Source: Phymatolithon calcareum
Lineage: Eukaryota > Rhodophyta > Florideophyceae > Hapalidiales
Length of the DNA: 64,000 bases
Assembly (NCBI GenBank): GCA_977006965.1
Contig: OZ345374.1
Location: 1,116,001-1,180,000 of the forward strand
Direction of reading: 5' to 3'
A model generated the notes under the pieces. It searched no databases. It had not been told where the DNA came from and saw only the letters and a list, made by a program, of their open reading frames with translations. Shown here in pieces: positions 40,779 through 51,142 of this stretch. The stretch's first letter is position 1, and each line of letters opens with the position of its first letter. Position numbers and translations under genes: made by a program.

Positions 40779-41398
40779 GGAAGAACGAAATGCTTCGGAT
40801 TACCTGTAAATCGGACGGATATGTGCGTATCGGTAACTTCCAGAACTTTTGCAGGGCGCCATGAGCCACTTTGAAAAAGGGCTTCAACGAAGTCGTCCTT
40901 TTCGAAACAATGTGAGCGGGCAGGATCTTGGGTCGTACGAGAAGGCTTTGAAGGCTCCGATACAATTCCACAGAGAGGTGCAGATGGAAGTGATGCACTA
41001 CGCGGCTGGTCACCAGAGAAATCTTTGACGTCATCAGTGAGATTTTCTTCACCTCTACAGGTAGGGCGAGAATCTGGAGAACGGAGCTCAAAATTACGTC
41101 CATGCTCTGGCGATGCAGGCGGATCATCTTTGTTTTGGTCACGATCACTCTCTGCACTCGCAACTGTCAAGTAAGTTGGCGGATTTGTGCTCTTACTCTG
41201 AAGAAATCCAGATAGGGTAGGTATTTCGGCAGATGCCCTTCGTATGTCAGATTCCAGAGGCAAAGTTGGTTCTTTAGTCTCGGTTTCTGGAGTTTTAGTG
41301 CTCTTCTCTTCACCAACGTTGTTCCTCATATGGAGGAAAACAAATGCTAGGGGAATTGGCTGACTTCCCTTCTCTTTCTGTATGATATGGTTCACCAT
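40767..41398 (-). pseudogene. Tudor/Agenet-like C-terminal fragment adjoining the LTR
   Basis: The minus-strand ATG at 41398 opens 210 codons: a Ser/Pro/Glu-rich linker and then CFEKDDFVEALFQSGSWRP, AKVLEVTDTHISVRFTG and FVLPVEEV. The last part follows the beta-barrel pattern of Tudor/Agenet domains (V-x-A ... W-x-P-A-x-V-L ... V-x-F). These domains usually bind methylated or other chromatin ligands. The frame runs straight into the LTR of the copia copy, so it is truncated there. The domain call is by pattern only. It may be a host chromatin gene or TE cargo. Confidence 0.45.
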
Positions 41399-41475
41399 GT
41401 CTTCTTCAGTAAACCCATGCGGATTCGAGCATTCATCATAATCAAAGCATCGATTGAGATTTGAAAGAACCCTGT

Positions 41476-42514
41476 CTAGCGCTGGTGCAATTTTGTCGAA
41501 AAATCCTGCATAATTTGTTCACGGCGATCACCGAGCTTCGGCTTGCATAGATTTAAAAACATGATGTATCCAGCTTCCGCTACACAATCCCTGCCCCATC
41601 GCAAGGGGAGTTCTTTCGCTTTGGGCAGACCATTCTCTGGGCGCATGCTGAGTCTCTTGTACAAATCCTGAAGAGAAAGCACTATGACATGATGTACTGT
41701 CGTCCACCCGTGCCGAATATTCTTGCGAGCGCTCGAAAACATTCGGACATATGACTCCTGTTCTTGGAAACTCCATTTCACTAAGTCTTTACTTAAGAAC
41801 GATCTCAGCGCGTCGTCAATGCTCGCTATCTATTCGAATGAATCTGGATTGCCAGAGAAGTGAAGAATAGCTGTGGAAATATGGAGGCACCCAAGGAAAA
41901 AATTGCGCAAGATGAAGTCGCGGCATTCGAACCTTAAGTTCTGCAAACTCGGTAAAGCGGGTGCTGCTCTCTTCCCCGCGGTTTCTCATGCGGGGCCACG
42001 GCAACGGCCTCCAAAAAGCAATAGGAAGAGCTCCTCCGTCGATCTTTTCTCCCTTGCTTTGCTTCTCCATCTCGCTAGCCTTAAAGACCTTTCGCTCGCT
42101 GTATTTTTCGAGAACAGCCATCAGTCCAGCATAAGATATGACATGCCTGATTTTCTGAAGCCTTTTCTGCACAGTAATAATTTTGGTTTTGTTTCTGACC
42201 TTTACATGCTCCTTTCGGTTTTCCTTCAACACTTCATCAGTCCATATTACGCCCTGCAATAGGCTGTGCAGAGTTCGCGCAAATTGTAGAATATCCTTCT
42301 CCACTTGCGCTTTCTTCAATCTCGTCGACTCTGAAGAGGATTTCGCCTTACGTTTCCGTTGATTCGAAGGCAATTCTTGTTGCTGTTGACGGCCTGGAGC
42401 TGTGTGAAGCGCATTATTCTCAACAGGGGCAGGTAAAGCAGTCGTAGAAGGAGGATTGATGATGGAAGATGCGTCAGCGTCGGCATATGGATCAGTCGCG
42501 ATGGACGGATTCAT
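41476..42514 (-). pseudogene. Unrecognised gene upstream of the Tudor-like fragment, frameshifted
   Basis: The ATG at 42514 opens 232 codons with a low-complexity Gln/Ser/Lys-rich N-terminus (RKRKAKSSSESTRLKK, nuclear-signal-like). A helical stretch follows (QKRLQKIRHVISYAGLMAVL). From about 42000 another frame looks more coding-like, and 41781-41476 continues in a third frame (MKWSFQEQESYVRMFSSARK). It may be the N-terminal part of the same gene as 40767-41398. No family was recognised. Confidence 0.35.
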
Positions 42515-42779
42515 ATCTTAATGCCTCCGGGCATGAACGCTTGTCTGGTCTGAAATGGCTCTGGAATATGCAAAATGCCTGTAACCATAGGTGCGCTCTC
42601 TCGCATAGCAGTGGGCCTCAGCAAGGATAGCGCTTTTCCCTTTGAACGAAGACGGAACGGTGCAAACGATTCCACTCGGGAACCAGAGACTTTGCTCCTT
42701 TCGGCGAGATTGATAAGGCCTCATGTGGGCAGCAGGAGCTGTTCAGACAGTCGGCGAAAATATTACAGCTGTACGACAC

Positions 42780-43090
42780 GGTTATACCACCATCTTACGA
42801 TTTTTCGTGTGATAAACGTGGACATTTTCGCGCCATTCATAGGCCTAGACGACAAAACAGCACAATTGTTTGCATTTTTAAGTTTTCTTCTCTCATGAAA
42901 TTGCACATTTTCGCGTTACCTGACCGTACAGCAGAGACACAGACGCGAGAACGAGCACTTTAATGATTTTTCGTATCATATACATGCACCTTTTCGCGTT
43001 TCTTGCTATTGCTGCAGCGCATAAGGCGCGAAAACGAGCACTCCAATGATCTTTTGATAGCATAAATGTGCACCCTTTCGCGTTTCTGGA
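42780..43090. repeat. Tandem repeat of about 83 bp with TTCGCG anchors
   Basis: TTCGCG recurs at 42827, 42910, 42993 and 43077 (spacings 83, 83, 84). Each unit ends in a GTGCACC-TTTTCGCG type motif. The last two also contain the inverse CGCGAAAACGAGCAC, so neighbouring units can pair. The units are strongly diverged in between. The minus-strand frames seen here are products of the repeat. Confidence 0.7.
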
Positions 43091-44342
43091 CATCACGAAG
43101 AGAATATGTCCAAAAACGTGTATCAATATCATCGAATACATGCGAAACCACACGGTTTCTCATTCCAACAAGGACACGCGAAAAGATGCCGTGTTATGAT
43201 CTCGGATGTCGTGCAGCAACAATATCTTGCATCTGCAGTATGAAAGACCCTTGGTGTAATACCGTAGCAGACGGTGACCCCTTTTTTTCTAGCAACCAAC
43301 ACGTCCATATTTCCTTATACCGCTTTCAAGGTCCCTAACAGATTCTGAGCGATATTATACTACTGACAAGTCTAAGGTTTCGTCTCTTTGGCCGCTCTAT
43401 TGTATCAACTCTCCTATGCGACTGTGGATCATGGAAGATGACATAACAAGTGCGGGTGAAACTCAAGATAACAGGTGCTTAGATGCTATAGAGAATAACG
43501 GAGAGACTAATAGACGACAAAGCCAGGACACCCAGCGTCGACGTGGTGATGCGGGCCAGAGACCTAAGATGGGGCTTTCTGGGCCACATTCGTTGAATCG
43601 ACGAGGCGCCAGGTCCGCTAGGTGCTGCTACTATGCGCCAGACCAACGCTTGGTGACATAACTGTGTGAGACGTGAAAGCCACAGTCAAACTCGCTAACG
43701 ACAGTAGAGAATGGAAGAAACTTCAACCCTCGATTCGCCGCCTGCCCATTAGGGAAAAAAGAAGAATGAATGAATGCTGTGGAAATGAATTAACCTTAAG
43801 GTGGCACAATCAGCTTCGTGATAACTTCTCGATTATTGTGCCAGATAGTCATTTGGATTAGATCTTTTGTGCAGTATCAGCTGTTCAATAATTGTCCTGT
43901 ACTCGAGCAGGTACACGAAGAAAACATGGCCATCACACTGGAATATTCTCAAAACAGGATTTTTGCGCAACTATGGAGAGCCCATAGGTCTCGACCGCAT
44001 TTTAAATCACCCAAAAGCTTGCCGTTGAAGTATCGGTTAGACAAGCAAGCCAAATGTTTGGCCGCCTACTAAAATACACCCGTTTTTCCACAGCACTTTC
44101 CGCCAATAAATGGAGGTTTGATCTTCTCAACCGTGGCTAAATTTGAGTAAGGGTGACATGAAAAACAAATCAAGTCTCAAGCTCTCCCTGTTCCTATTGG
44201 CTTAGTTCTACAAATGAGAAATATTCGATTATTCGTTATGGTGTTTGAGTTAAGGGGATTCGTTTACGAAATGCTATCGGCATGTCGTTCAAATATTCAG
44301 GTTCATCATGTGATCCGCGTCTTCATTCAAATTCATACTTTT
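43091..44342. other. Interval without a recognisable gene
   Basis: Only short frames occur (the longest plus-strand ones are 43416-43661 and 43818-44072), and none is domain-like. No repeat or element terminus was recognised. Confidence 0.45.
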
Positions 44343-45145
44343 CTAAGTGTTTTGAAGATTTAGCTCTTGTCCGATGTTCAATTCATGGTTAGAAGCAAGA
44401 TCATCTTCCACTCTCGTATCCTTCTCGCATGCGCGTATAAGCTCACTTTTGTAATGCTTGATTAGGACGAGATAGGCTCTCTCGTACAAAGAACCACCTC
44501 CGAAGGAAAAGCAGCAAATGAACATAGGGGTAAACAAGAAATTGTTGAGCCCTTCTTTGCATCCCGCAGTCGGGAAACGAATGAAGTAGAGGTCACATTC
44601 CTCATTTGCGCGATGAGCTTCTTTCTTGAGATCTTCTACAATTTCCTTCCGCCGATCTTCTGTAGAAGCTTTCAAGCATTCCCACATTTGAAGAACAGCT
44701 GCTTGGAATTGCACATTCAGTACTTGAACGAAATCAAGGTAATTCGCCGAATACGAGTGATACTCCGCAATGGAATCCCCGTTACTCTTTTTTCCTGATT
44801 CATTGAGAAAGTGGTACGCTGCCGCAACTGTGGTCAAGAAATCTCTCGCTGCTTGCTTCGATATTGTACGCATCCTTGAGCTCTGCGATGATCCCGAACG
44901 GTGATTTGAAGTTTCACAAATCGTAAGTAACTCATGCATGAGTGAGTACACTGGCTTCGGATGCGAAATTTTCTATTGCTTCTTCGATATCCTGGACGCT
45001 GCGTATTCTCCATCATGGTAAAGAATCCTATGCATGCTTGGAGCTTTCTATCGCCATTTAGGATTACCTTCAACACCGCTTTCGAATATCCAGCCCGCGC
45101 GAACATCAGAGTAAGGACTAAAAACCTGGATGATGGGTAAAACAT
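44343..45145 (-). pseudogene. Unrecognised gene with one probable frameshift
   Basis: The minus-strand stretches 45145-44834 and 44951-44343 are both coding-like. They join through a frame change near 44990, where the reading passes from KLQACIGFFTMMENTQ to DIEEAIENFASEA. The second stretch is about 200 residues and helical (SKQAARDFLTTVAAAYHFL, VQFQAAVLQMWECLKA). The hydrophobic FLFTPMFICCFSFGGGSLY may be a membrane or core segment. No family was recognised. Confidence 0.35.
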
Positions 45146-45409
45146 CGTTCAAATATTCCCAATTTTAAAATAAGCAATAATCTAAGGAGACCGTTTCTTT
45201 CCAGCCGAAAATAACTCTCACTGTGCAATACTTCGAGATTTCAAGCTCTTTTCATATTATTGGCGTGATGCAGCGAAATAATTTTGAAAGTTCGAAAACA
45301 TTCCTGAATAGGATTTTTTTCGTCATATTTACATTCTGACTCATCATTCCAGAAGCACAGAGCGTTTCCTTTCAATTTCTGTCGTTGGAACATTTCTGAT
45401 TCCATTTCC

Positions 45410-46595
45410 ATGGAGGGTCGAGACGAGATATGTCTGGTCGAAACTCCTCCTCGTGGGAGAGGATCCAGAGCAACGAACGATTCGACGTTTCTCAACGAAT
45501 CTCTTCTGCCACGACGCGTAATCCTGAGATCGGCCTCCAGCCGGTCAACATTGAATAACAAGGAAAGGTCCAAAAAACTTCTTTTCGCATATGCTGCAAG
45601 ACACAAAGCTCCTGACCCGATGCAAGTGAATGCGAATAGCTCTGTTCTTATCATGAACTTACTGGCAGAATATTGTAAGATGATGTCACCAGACCTAACT
45701 TCGATTCTAAAAAACAATTCCATGGGATGCATAATACAAGGTCTGCGGCATGTGTACGAAGAGGACGGGCATCATCGTACTGCGACTGGAAACCCTTTAA
45801 CGATGAACCCAGAAATTGCAGCTCTACGGCGAGCACATCGCGTTATTCTTGCACAACGTGGAATACAAACGCTTCGCGCAAGTCCGTTGACCCCTACACA
45901 TGTTTGAGACCACGCTGAGCGATTCTGGTATGGAGGTGTACACCTGAACGGAAATGATCCAGACCCAAGGGATATTCAACTGCATGCGATTTTTGTTCTG
46001 GGCCTCAATATGGGTGTTCGGTTCAAAGAGGTTCAGAAGCTTTCAACGGAGCATTTCTCGATACTGTAAGAGAAACAACACTGAAGATTACTGAATCTAT
46101 CAATAACTGTACGGAAACAAGGTCCTATCGTCTTCGAGAGTGGCCGGGAAACACTCCTTTGCGTCACTTCATTCTAATGGACCTTTCCTCGCCTTAGAGT
46201 CATCGCTCGTTGTTCGAGGATCTGTTCCCGGTCCTGTTTTCTGTGATGTGAAGAAGACAAAGTTTATATGCGTCATTGACCCAAAAACTGTTCTATCTAA
46301 TTCAAAGAACAAGGCCTTTCTCCAAATGCGAATGGAGTGTCCCGGCATTGGGAAAAAACTGGCGAAAAAATTTACGGGACACTCATTGAAAAGAGGATCT
46401 GTCCACCTGTGTCGCTCCGTAAACCTTCGAGATTAACAGGTTATGGAAATTGTTCAAATGAAGGGCTTTCATGCCTATTCAAATTATTGCTGCTCTTATA
46501 AAGACTGTACCCCTGAGGACTTGCCACGATTTAGCTCTGCGGAGGACTTCATCAGTCACGCAAAAAATGCGAGAACAAACGGAATGGGCGAATAA
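45410..46595 (+). pseudogene. Crypton-like tyrosine recombinase, broken by stops and one frameshift
   Basis: From the ATG at 45410 the frame is open to a TGA at 45905-45907 and continues in the same frame (HAERFWYGG) to a TAA at 46067. It then passes through two other frames to 46595. Recognisable blocks are GLRHVYEEDGHH and TATGNPLTMNPEIAALRRAH (N-terminal core) and LGLNMGVRFKEVQKL (catalytic Arg codon 46019). The catalytic region GHSLKRGSVHL has His at 46380 and Lys-Arg where His-x-x-Arg is usual. HAYSNYC carries the nucleophile Tyr candidate (46476). This is the R...HxxR...Y order of tyrosine recombinases, as in Crypton and DIRS elements. At least three stops make it dead. Which YR group it belongs to is inference. 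Confidence 0.65.
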
Positions 46596-47335
46596 TCCAC
46601 GTACTTTCAATGCATTTCTAACAGATGTTTGCGGAGTATTGGACTAGAGTCTATAGATATATGTCAACATGATGTGTTGCGAAAGGCATTAATACAATGA
46701 GGATATTGAGTTTAGTAAACTGAATATCTTCGTTTAATTTCAGAACTTGAACTAGCCTCTCCGTGGCAAGCCGGCCAAAGTTTATGACCAAACTCTTGGG
46801 CAATCACATCACTCTTGTGTACCAGGTGAAAAAATAATAGCCATATATCTCGACAGATGTTCAAGAAAGCACAATTCAGCCTGCTATAAACGTTTTGACG
46901 AGGGATAGTGGAATTTAAGAGATCTTCTCAAGGGAGCATTCGTTGATTTGTAAGTATGTTGGTAAAGATCAGCAGTGTACTCAAACGGTTTCCAAACTTA
47001 GATCTGTACGCTAAGGTCTACCGTTCAATATTTTCACCTTTTCGAGAACACATTGGTTCTGTCTCGATCGATGGTACCAAGTCGCTCTACCGTAGTGGTG
47101 TATTCAATCTATAAATACATCAATGAGCAGTTTCAGACCGTATCGTGAACAATTCAGGCGCAAAGGAGCTTTCATATTTGTTTGAGATTTCTGAAACATA
47201 TTCATATTTACCTCGCTAAATTCACAGCCGGAATGTTTGGCAGAGATCTAGCAGTACATTAATACAGACCAAATCGCCACCAAAAACTCCATGCGGAGTC
47301 AAGCAAGACGATGGGAGAGTATGGGACGGGGCGCC
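46596..47335. other. Interval without a recognisable gene
   Basis: AT-rich sequence with no frame of note. It separates the recombinase relic from an LTR remnant. Confidence 0.45.
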
Positions 47336-47622
47336 TGTTGGAAGTGTTGTTGCTTGGAGCTCTAGTCGCAGCACACTTCAATATCAAGGCATGATCTCGG
47401 TACACGTGGACACGTGGCAAGTCGAAAGTCAAATTGTCTCAGAAATTTGAATCAAGAAGATTTGCCAGGACACCTGTCAAAATATGATAGGAATATGATA
47501 ATGGTACCCCCAACTCAGACCCGATCTCAAGACTATATAACCAGGTTTTGAGGTCGGACTAAAGAATAAACTAAGGAATCATTTCAGAAAGAACCACAAC
47601 CGACATCAGCACCCTCCCGCAG
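47336..47622 (+). repeat. Diverged, shortened LTR remnant
   Basis: TGTTGGAAGTGTTGTTGCTTGG and the following CACTTCAATATCAAGG and GGTACACGTGGACACGTGG match the first 200 bp of the copia LTRs. A TATA-like ACTATATAACC occurs near 47530, and AATAAA lies near 47566. The 3' half is unlike the other LTRs and the end is unclear. The next ATG (47628) lies only a few bases beyond, so the LTR could act as its promoter. Confidence 0.65.
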
Positions 47623-47627
47623 TAATC

Positions 47628-48038
47628 ATGCGCGATGCACAGGTAGAGCAAGATGCTCTTCGTATTCTATCTTTCGAAGCACTTAAGGATGCTGTTCTCG
47701 CATCTGATTGGGATATAATGTCAAGAACCTGTGTCATGTTCGGTCGCAAGTATCTATCTGTGTCTTCGAAACGAGGCGGCGTACCAGTGCACGGTATTTT
47801 TCTGGCTAATTTGGCCATTGACACATGTTTTTCCGGAAACCTTCTCGCAATGATAACGGTGCTTGAGATTGACAAAAATGTAGAGTATAATACAGTCGAG
47901 TTCGTCCTAGAGGCAATGAACGAATTTGAGCAATATTTCCCGGACGAAAAAATGAATACAAAGGTGCACATCCGCCACATTATTAACAGTGTTTCTGAAG
48001 TTTCTGAGAAGCTTTCGGAATGTAACAAAGCAAGGTAG
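47628..48038 (+). CDS. Hypothetical protein directly downstream of an LTR remnant
   Basis: The ATG at 47628 (ATCATGCGC) opens 136 codons. Two halves are visible: DALRILSFEALKDAVLASDW near the start, and IFLANLAIDTCFSGNLLAM with helical, acidic C-terminal sequence. No family was recognised. The start lies just past the LTR's TATA and AATAAA signals, so LTR-driven transcription is possible. It could also be an exon-like piece of a longer lost gene. Confidence 0.4.
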   Translation: MRDAQVEQDALRILSFEALKDAVLASDWDIMSRTCVMFGRKYLSVSSKRGGVPVHGIFLANLAIDTCFSGNLLAMITVLEIDKNVEYNTVEFVLEAMNEFEQYFPDEKMNTKVHIRHIINSVSEVSEKLSECNKAR

Positions 48039-48435
48039 CACCGCTTTGAAGGTTCTCCAAGAGTAAAATTCCACACTGCAGATTGACTTGTGACTTTTCT
48101 AGTATCATATGCATCATGTGACGCTGGTGGAAGCTCTGTGAGATGTTCTAGCCTCACACATGCATCGTTTGCGGGATCGTTCAGAGACTAAGTACAGTTT
48201 CGACTGATTTTTCATAGAATGGAAACATAGATGTTTGATGAACTGTTCTCGTTATGCACCCTTTGACATTCCGTGAATAGTTCATGTCTCAATAATAGAA
48301 CTGTTCCGTGAACTGTTCTCGCGATAGAACTAGCCGCAGTGATAAGATGCGCTCTTATAGGAATACAAAATTAGCTACACTTAGAGGAATAGGGAGTGTC
48401 ATTCTTTCTGCACATTTCATATAGTTGAACAAATT

Positions 48436-49005
48436 GTTGAAGGAATGCTAGTCTGTGCATCACGAGAGCAGTTCAGCAAATACCTATGTTCTGAGTGCAT
48501 GAACTGTTTATTGAATGCCAATGGTTCTATTACGTAGACAGTTCGTCAAATACCAGTGTTCTCACCACACGAAGTGCTCTCCGAAGGATAGCGGGTGCAT
48601 TACAAGAACCGTTCATCAAATACCTCCGATGGCATAACACGAACTGTTCACGGAATGGCAGTGAGTGCATTACGTGAACAGTTCATCAAATAGCTATGAT
48701 CGCATACAACGAACTGTTCACGGAATGTCAGTGAGAGCAGTACCTGAACAGTTCATGAAATACCTATGATCGCATTATGCGAACTGTTCGCAGAATGCCA
48801 GTGAGCGCATTACGTGAACAGTTCATCATATAGCTATGATCGCATTAGACGAACTGCTCACGGAATCTCAATGGGCGCATTAGGTTAACAGTTCATTAAA
48901 TATCTATTATCTGATTACACGAAGTGTTCAATGACTGCCTCTGGCTGCATATCGTGAACCGTTCAGCAAATCCCTGTGTTCTCAGTGCATGAAATTTTCA
49001 CATAA
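48436..49005. repeat. 70-bp satellite built from two 35-bp half-units, with a dyad in each
   Basis: The motif GTTCAKCAAAT starts at 48471, 48541, 48611, 48681, 48751, 48821, 48891 and 48961, exactly 70 bp apart with no indels. Midway stands a diverged half-unit, so a GAAC-W-GTTC type palindrome recurs about every 35 bp (for example centred at 48680, 48715, 48750 and 48785). The two half-units align with each other (GTTCACGGAAT against GTTCATGAAAT), so a 35-bp ancestor became a 70-bp dimer that was amplified. Related single dyads occur out of phase at 48240-48330 and near 49110. Confidence 0.9.
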
Positions 49006-49203
49006 TTCAAGAGAATGAATCTGAACAAATGATTATTTATTTCCTGAGCAAATCAGGAATTGACAAAATTCCTTTGGCCTTATACAATCACAAGCAGCTA
49101 TTTCGTTTCGTGAACTGTTCACAGTATCTCGTTTCAGGTCATATCGAATTGAGAAAAAACATTCCATTTGTACAGCTGCAAAAAGGAAGAGATCGATGGT
49201 AAC

Positions 49204-50013
49204 ATGGAGCGCACTGGTACTGCTCCTGCTATTCATGGAGATGGCAGCGGTGCCGGATTCCAGGTTCCAAGACAAGTAATTCGGTTTGCAAATGCGTTCA
49301 TGAATATCGGAAAGCCAATGTTTGCCTTGGCAAGAGCCAATTTGGAACGAGCGAAGAAAGATGGGAACAATATAATGCGCAACTGGTCAAACGAGCTCAT
49401 AGAGCGATTGTACATCATTTACAATCGAAAATCACTACAAGGAATGACCGAGAGGCCACAAGGGATTCGAGATGATTGCAGAAACGATGACGTAGGATCC
49501 AATGCTCTTCGATGAAATGATTGTGCTCGCCCAACTCGCCCAACTTCTTGTCAAGGAAAAAATGCATTTGTATTACCGGCCTCGGTGGAAGAAGTCAATA
49601 GAACCAATTCTCCAATACGCAAGCGTCAAAATACGCGTGCAGCAATCGCGAAGTATATTCCTTGGCTGCCGAAGAATATAGAAGATGTTATCAAAATTTG
49701 GCGCCACGGCGTTTCGGATCACGGGATTGCTCCTCTTCGAGAATTAATCGACCTGACGCTTCGAAAAAGGCTAATTCAGGACTGTTCACCATATGGGTGG
49801 GCTAATAGTGGACAAAAGAGGCAGTTTAATCGGTTCAAGTGCCTAATCAAGATTGTGGCTCTTGAAAAATCTCTTTCCATAACAGAGGCGGGCATGGACT
49901 TAGAATGGATGGAAGCGGTTCTACAATTTCATGAGAAGTGGAAAATTCAGGAGAACAATCAGTCCCTCTCGTATCTTGTTAACAATTATAAGAAAGGTCC
50001 TCCTGCGCTCTAG
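49204..50013 (+). pseudogene. GCR1_C-like DNA-binding protein with one in-frame stop
   Basis: The ATG at 49204 opens 103 codons to a TGA at 49513-49515, and the same frame then runs open to 50013. The first part (VIRFANAFMNIGKPMFALA) is helical. The second part carries PWLPKNIEDVIKIWRHGV and CSPYGWANSGQKRQFNRFK. These follow the pattern of the GCR1_C / transcription-activator domain: a W-x-x-G opening and a later aromatic-R-x-R/K helix. That domain occurs in fungal regulators and also as the DNA-binding part of Crypton recombinases. The apparent 49585 start is GTG, so a separate downstream gene is unlikely. The call rests on pattern only, and the TGA could be real, or an intron could bridge it. 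Confidence 0.4.
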
Positions 50014-50928
50014 ACATCACCTTAATAAAGCGGCATACGAATAGCTTCTGTGAAGATACTTAGCCTTCTCTCTAACCGGTCTTGGATGCGAGAATAGTTT
50101 GCAACTCTCAAATGAAAATTTTTCGTGAATTATTTAAGAAAATCGGAGCTTTATTCAAAATATCAGTATGAAATGTATCGCGAACAGTACATTGAAAACT
50201 CTCCTAGGATAAATGGAAGGACTCATGGGCAATTCAGGAAAAGCTTGGCAAGGAACACGTTTTTGAGCTGCTTCCGGAGATTTCAAGTATCAAGTACGAC
50301 ACTTCAATTGCTACACCTTCAAAATCTGCACACCACGCATTCTGGCCAACCGTTTCAGCAACATCACCAATATGCAAAATTCGGCTGAAATCGCTTGTTT
50401 CTTGAACGAAGATTCACGAGAAGCGAAGCTATATTCGAAAAGTTAGAAATATGCCAACGTGAATATCAGAAAGATTTCAGGAATTGTTCATGGTAACCCA
50501 GGAAGATCTTCGAAATGTCGACGTGTTGCTTGAAGGCTGCACAACTCAGACTGTATGCATTTTCCTCCCTTCCTTGCAAATCTGACTGCAGAAGCTCGTG
50601 CATTGTTTTTCAGATGTTTCTTTGAATTTCTCGTGTAGTAAGATTCTGAAAGCCCTGACGAGCTGACAGTCACGAGTTATAGCTTAGTGTGACACAGTAT
50701 GATGTTTCAGCAATGAACAAGTGCTTATAATTTTATTTTATTTCAATAGAGTGACAGGCACATGTGGTCCCTCGTATGCGGGGTTTTTGGGTGGGAGCAG
50801 GGGCGGGCAGATTTCAGCTAATGTTTTCAAAGCTCCACAATTTGGCGTGCGCGTGACAGCGGAATACATTTGCACAATTTGCGTACTGTTTTGCATCTCT
50901 GCAATTTATCATTTTCAAGAGTGACCCA
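50014..50928. other. Interval without a recognisable gene
   Basis: AT-rich sequence with only short frames (50125-50388 is the longest). It ends at the left LTR of the gypsy element with the bases CCCA. Confidence 0.45.
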
Positions 50929-51117
50929 TGTAATCACTGGGAGTGAAAAGAGAAGGTCGGGTTTATCTTGAAAATGGGTGGTATCTCTGTGATGCGGTGA
51001 TGAGATGCCCAGTCTAAGGTGCGATCAGGATCGCCGCTTCAAATGGGCAGGGGCGTTATGATATCACAGAGAATGTAATTGTTCCTAATTACTCTCGTTC
51101 AGCATTGCGTGTCTACA
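50929..51117 (-). repeat. 3' LTR of the gypsy element
   Basis: 189 bp. No difference from the copy at 55520 was noticed. Its minus-strand left neighbour reads GTATGGGGCAC, a weak polypurine tract. Confidence 0.9.
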
Positions 51118-51142
51118 GTGCCCCATACACTCGAAGAGTGTA

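Noticed and set aside
48436-49005. CRISPR-like or tRNA-array reading of the 70-bp repeats
   Set aside because: The whole unit is repeated with substitutions throughout, so there are no unique spacers, and the units do not fold as tRNAs.
49513-49515. Selenocysteine or programmed readthrough at the TGA
   Set aside because: No supporting hairpin was identified, and neighbouring sequences show ordinary decay. Mutation is simpler.
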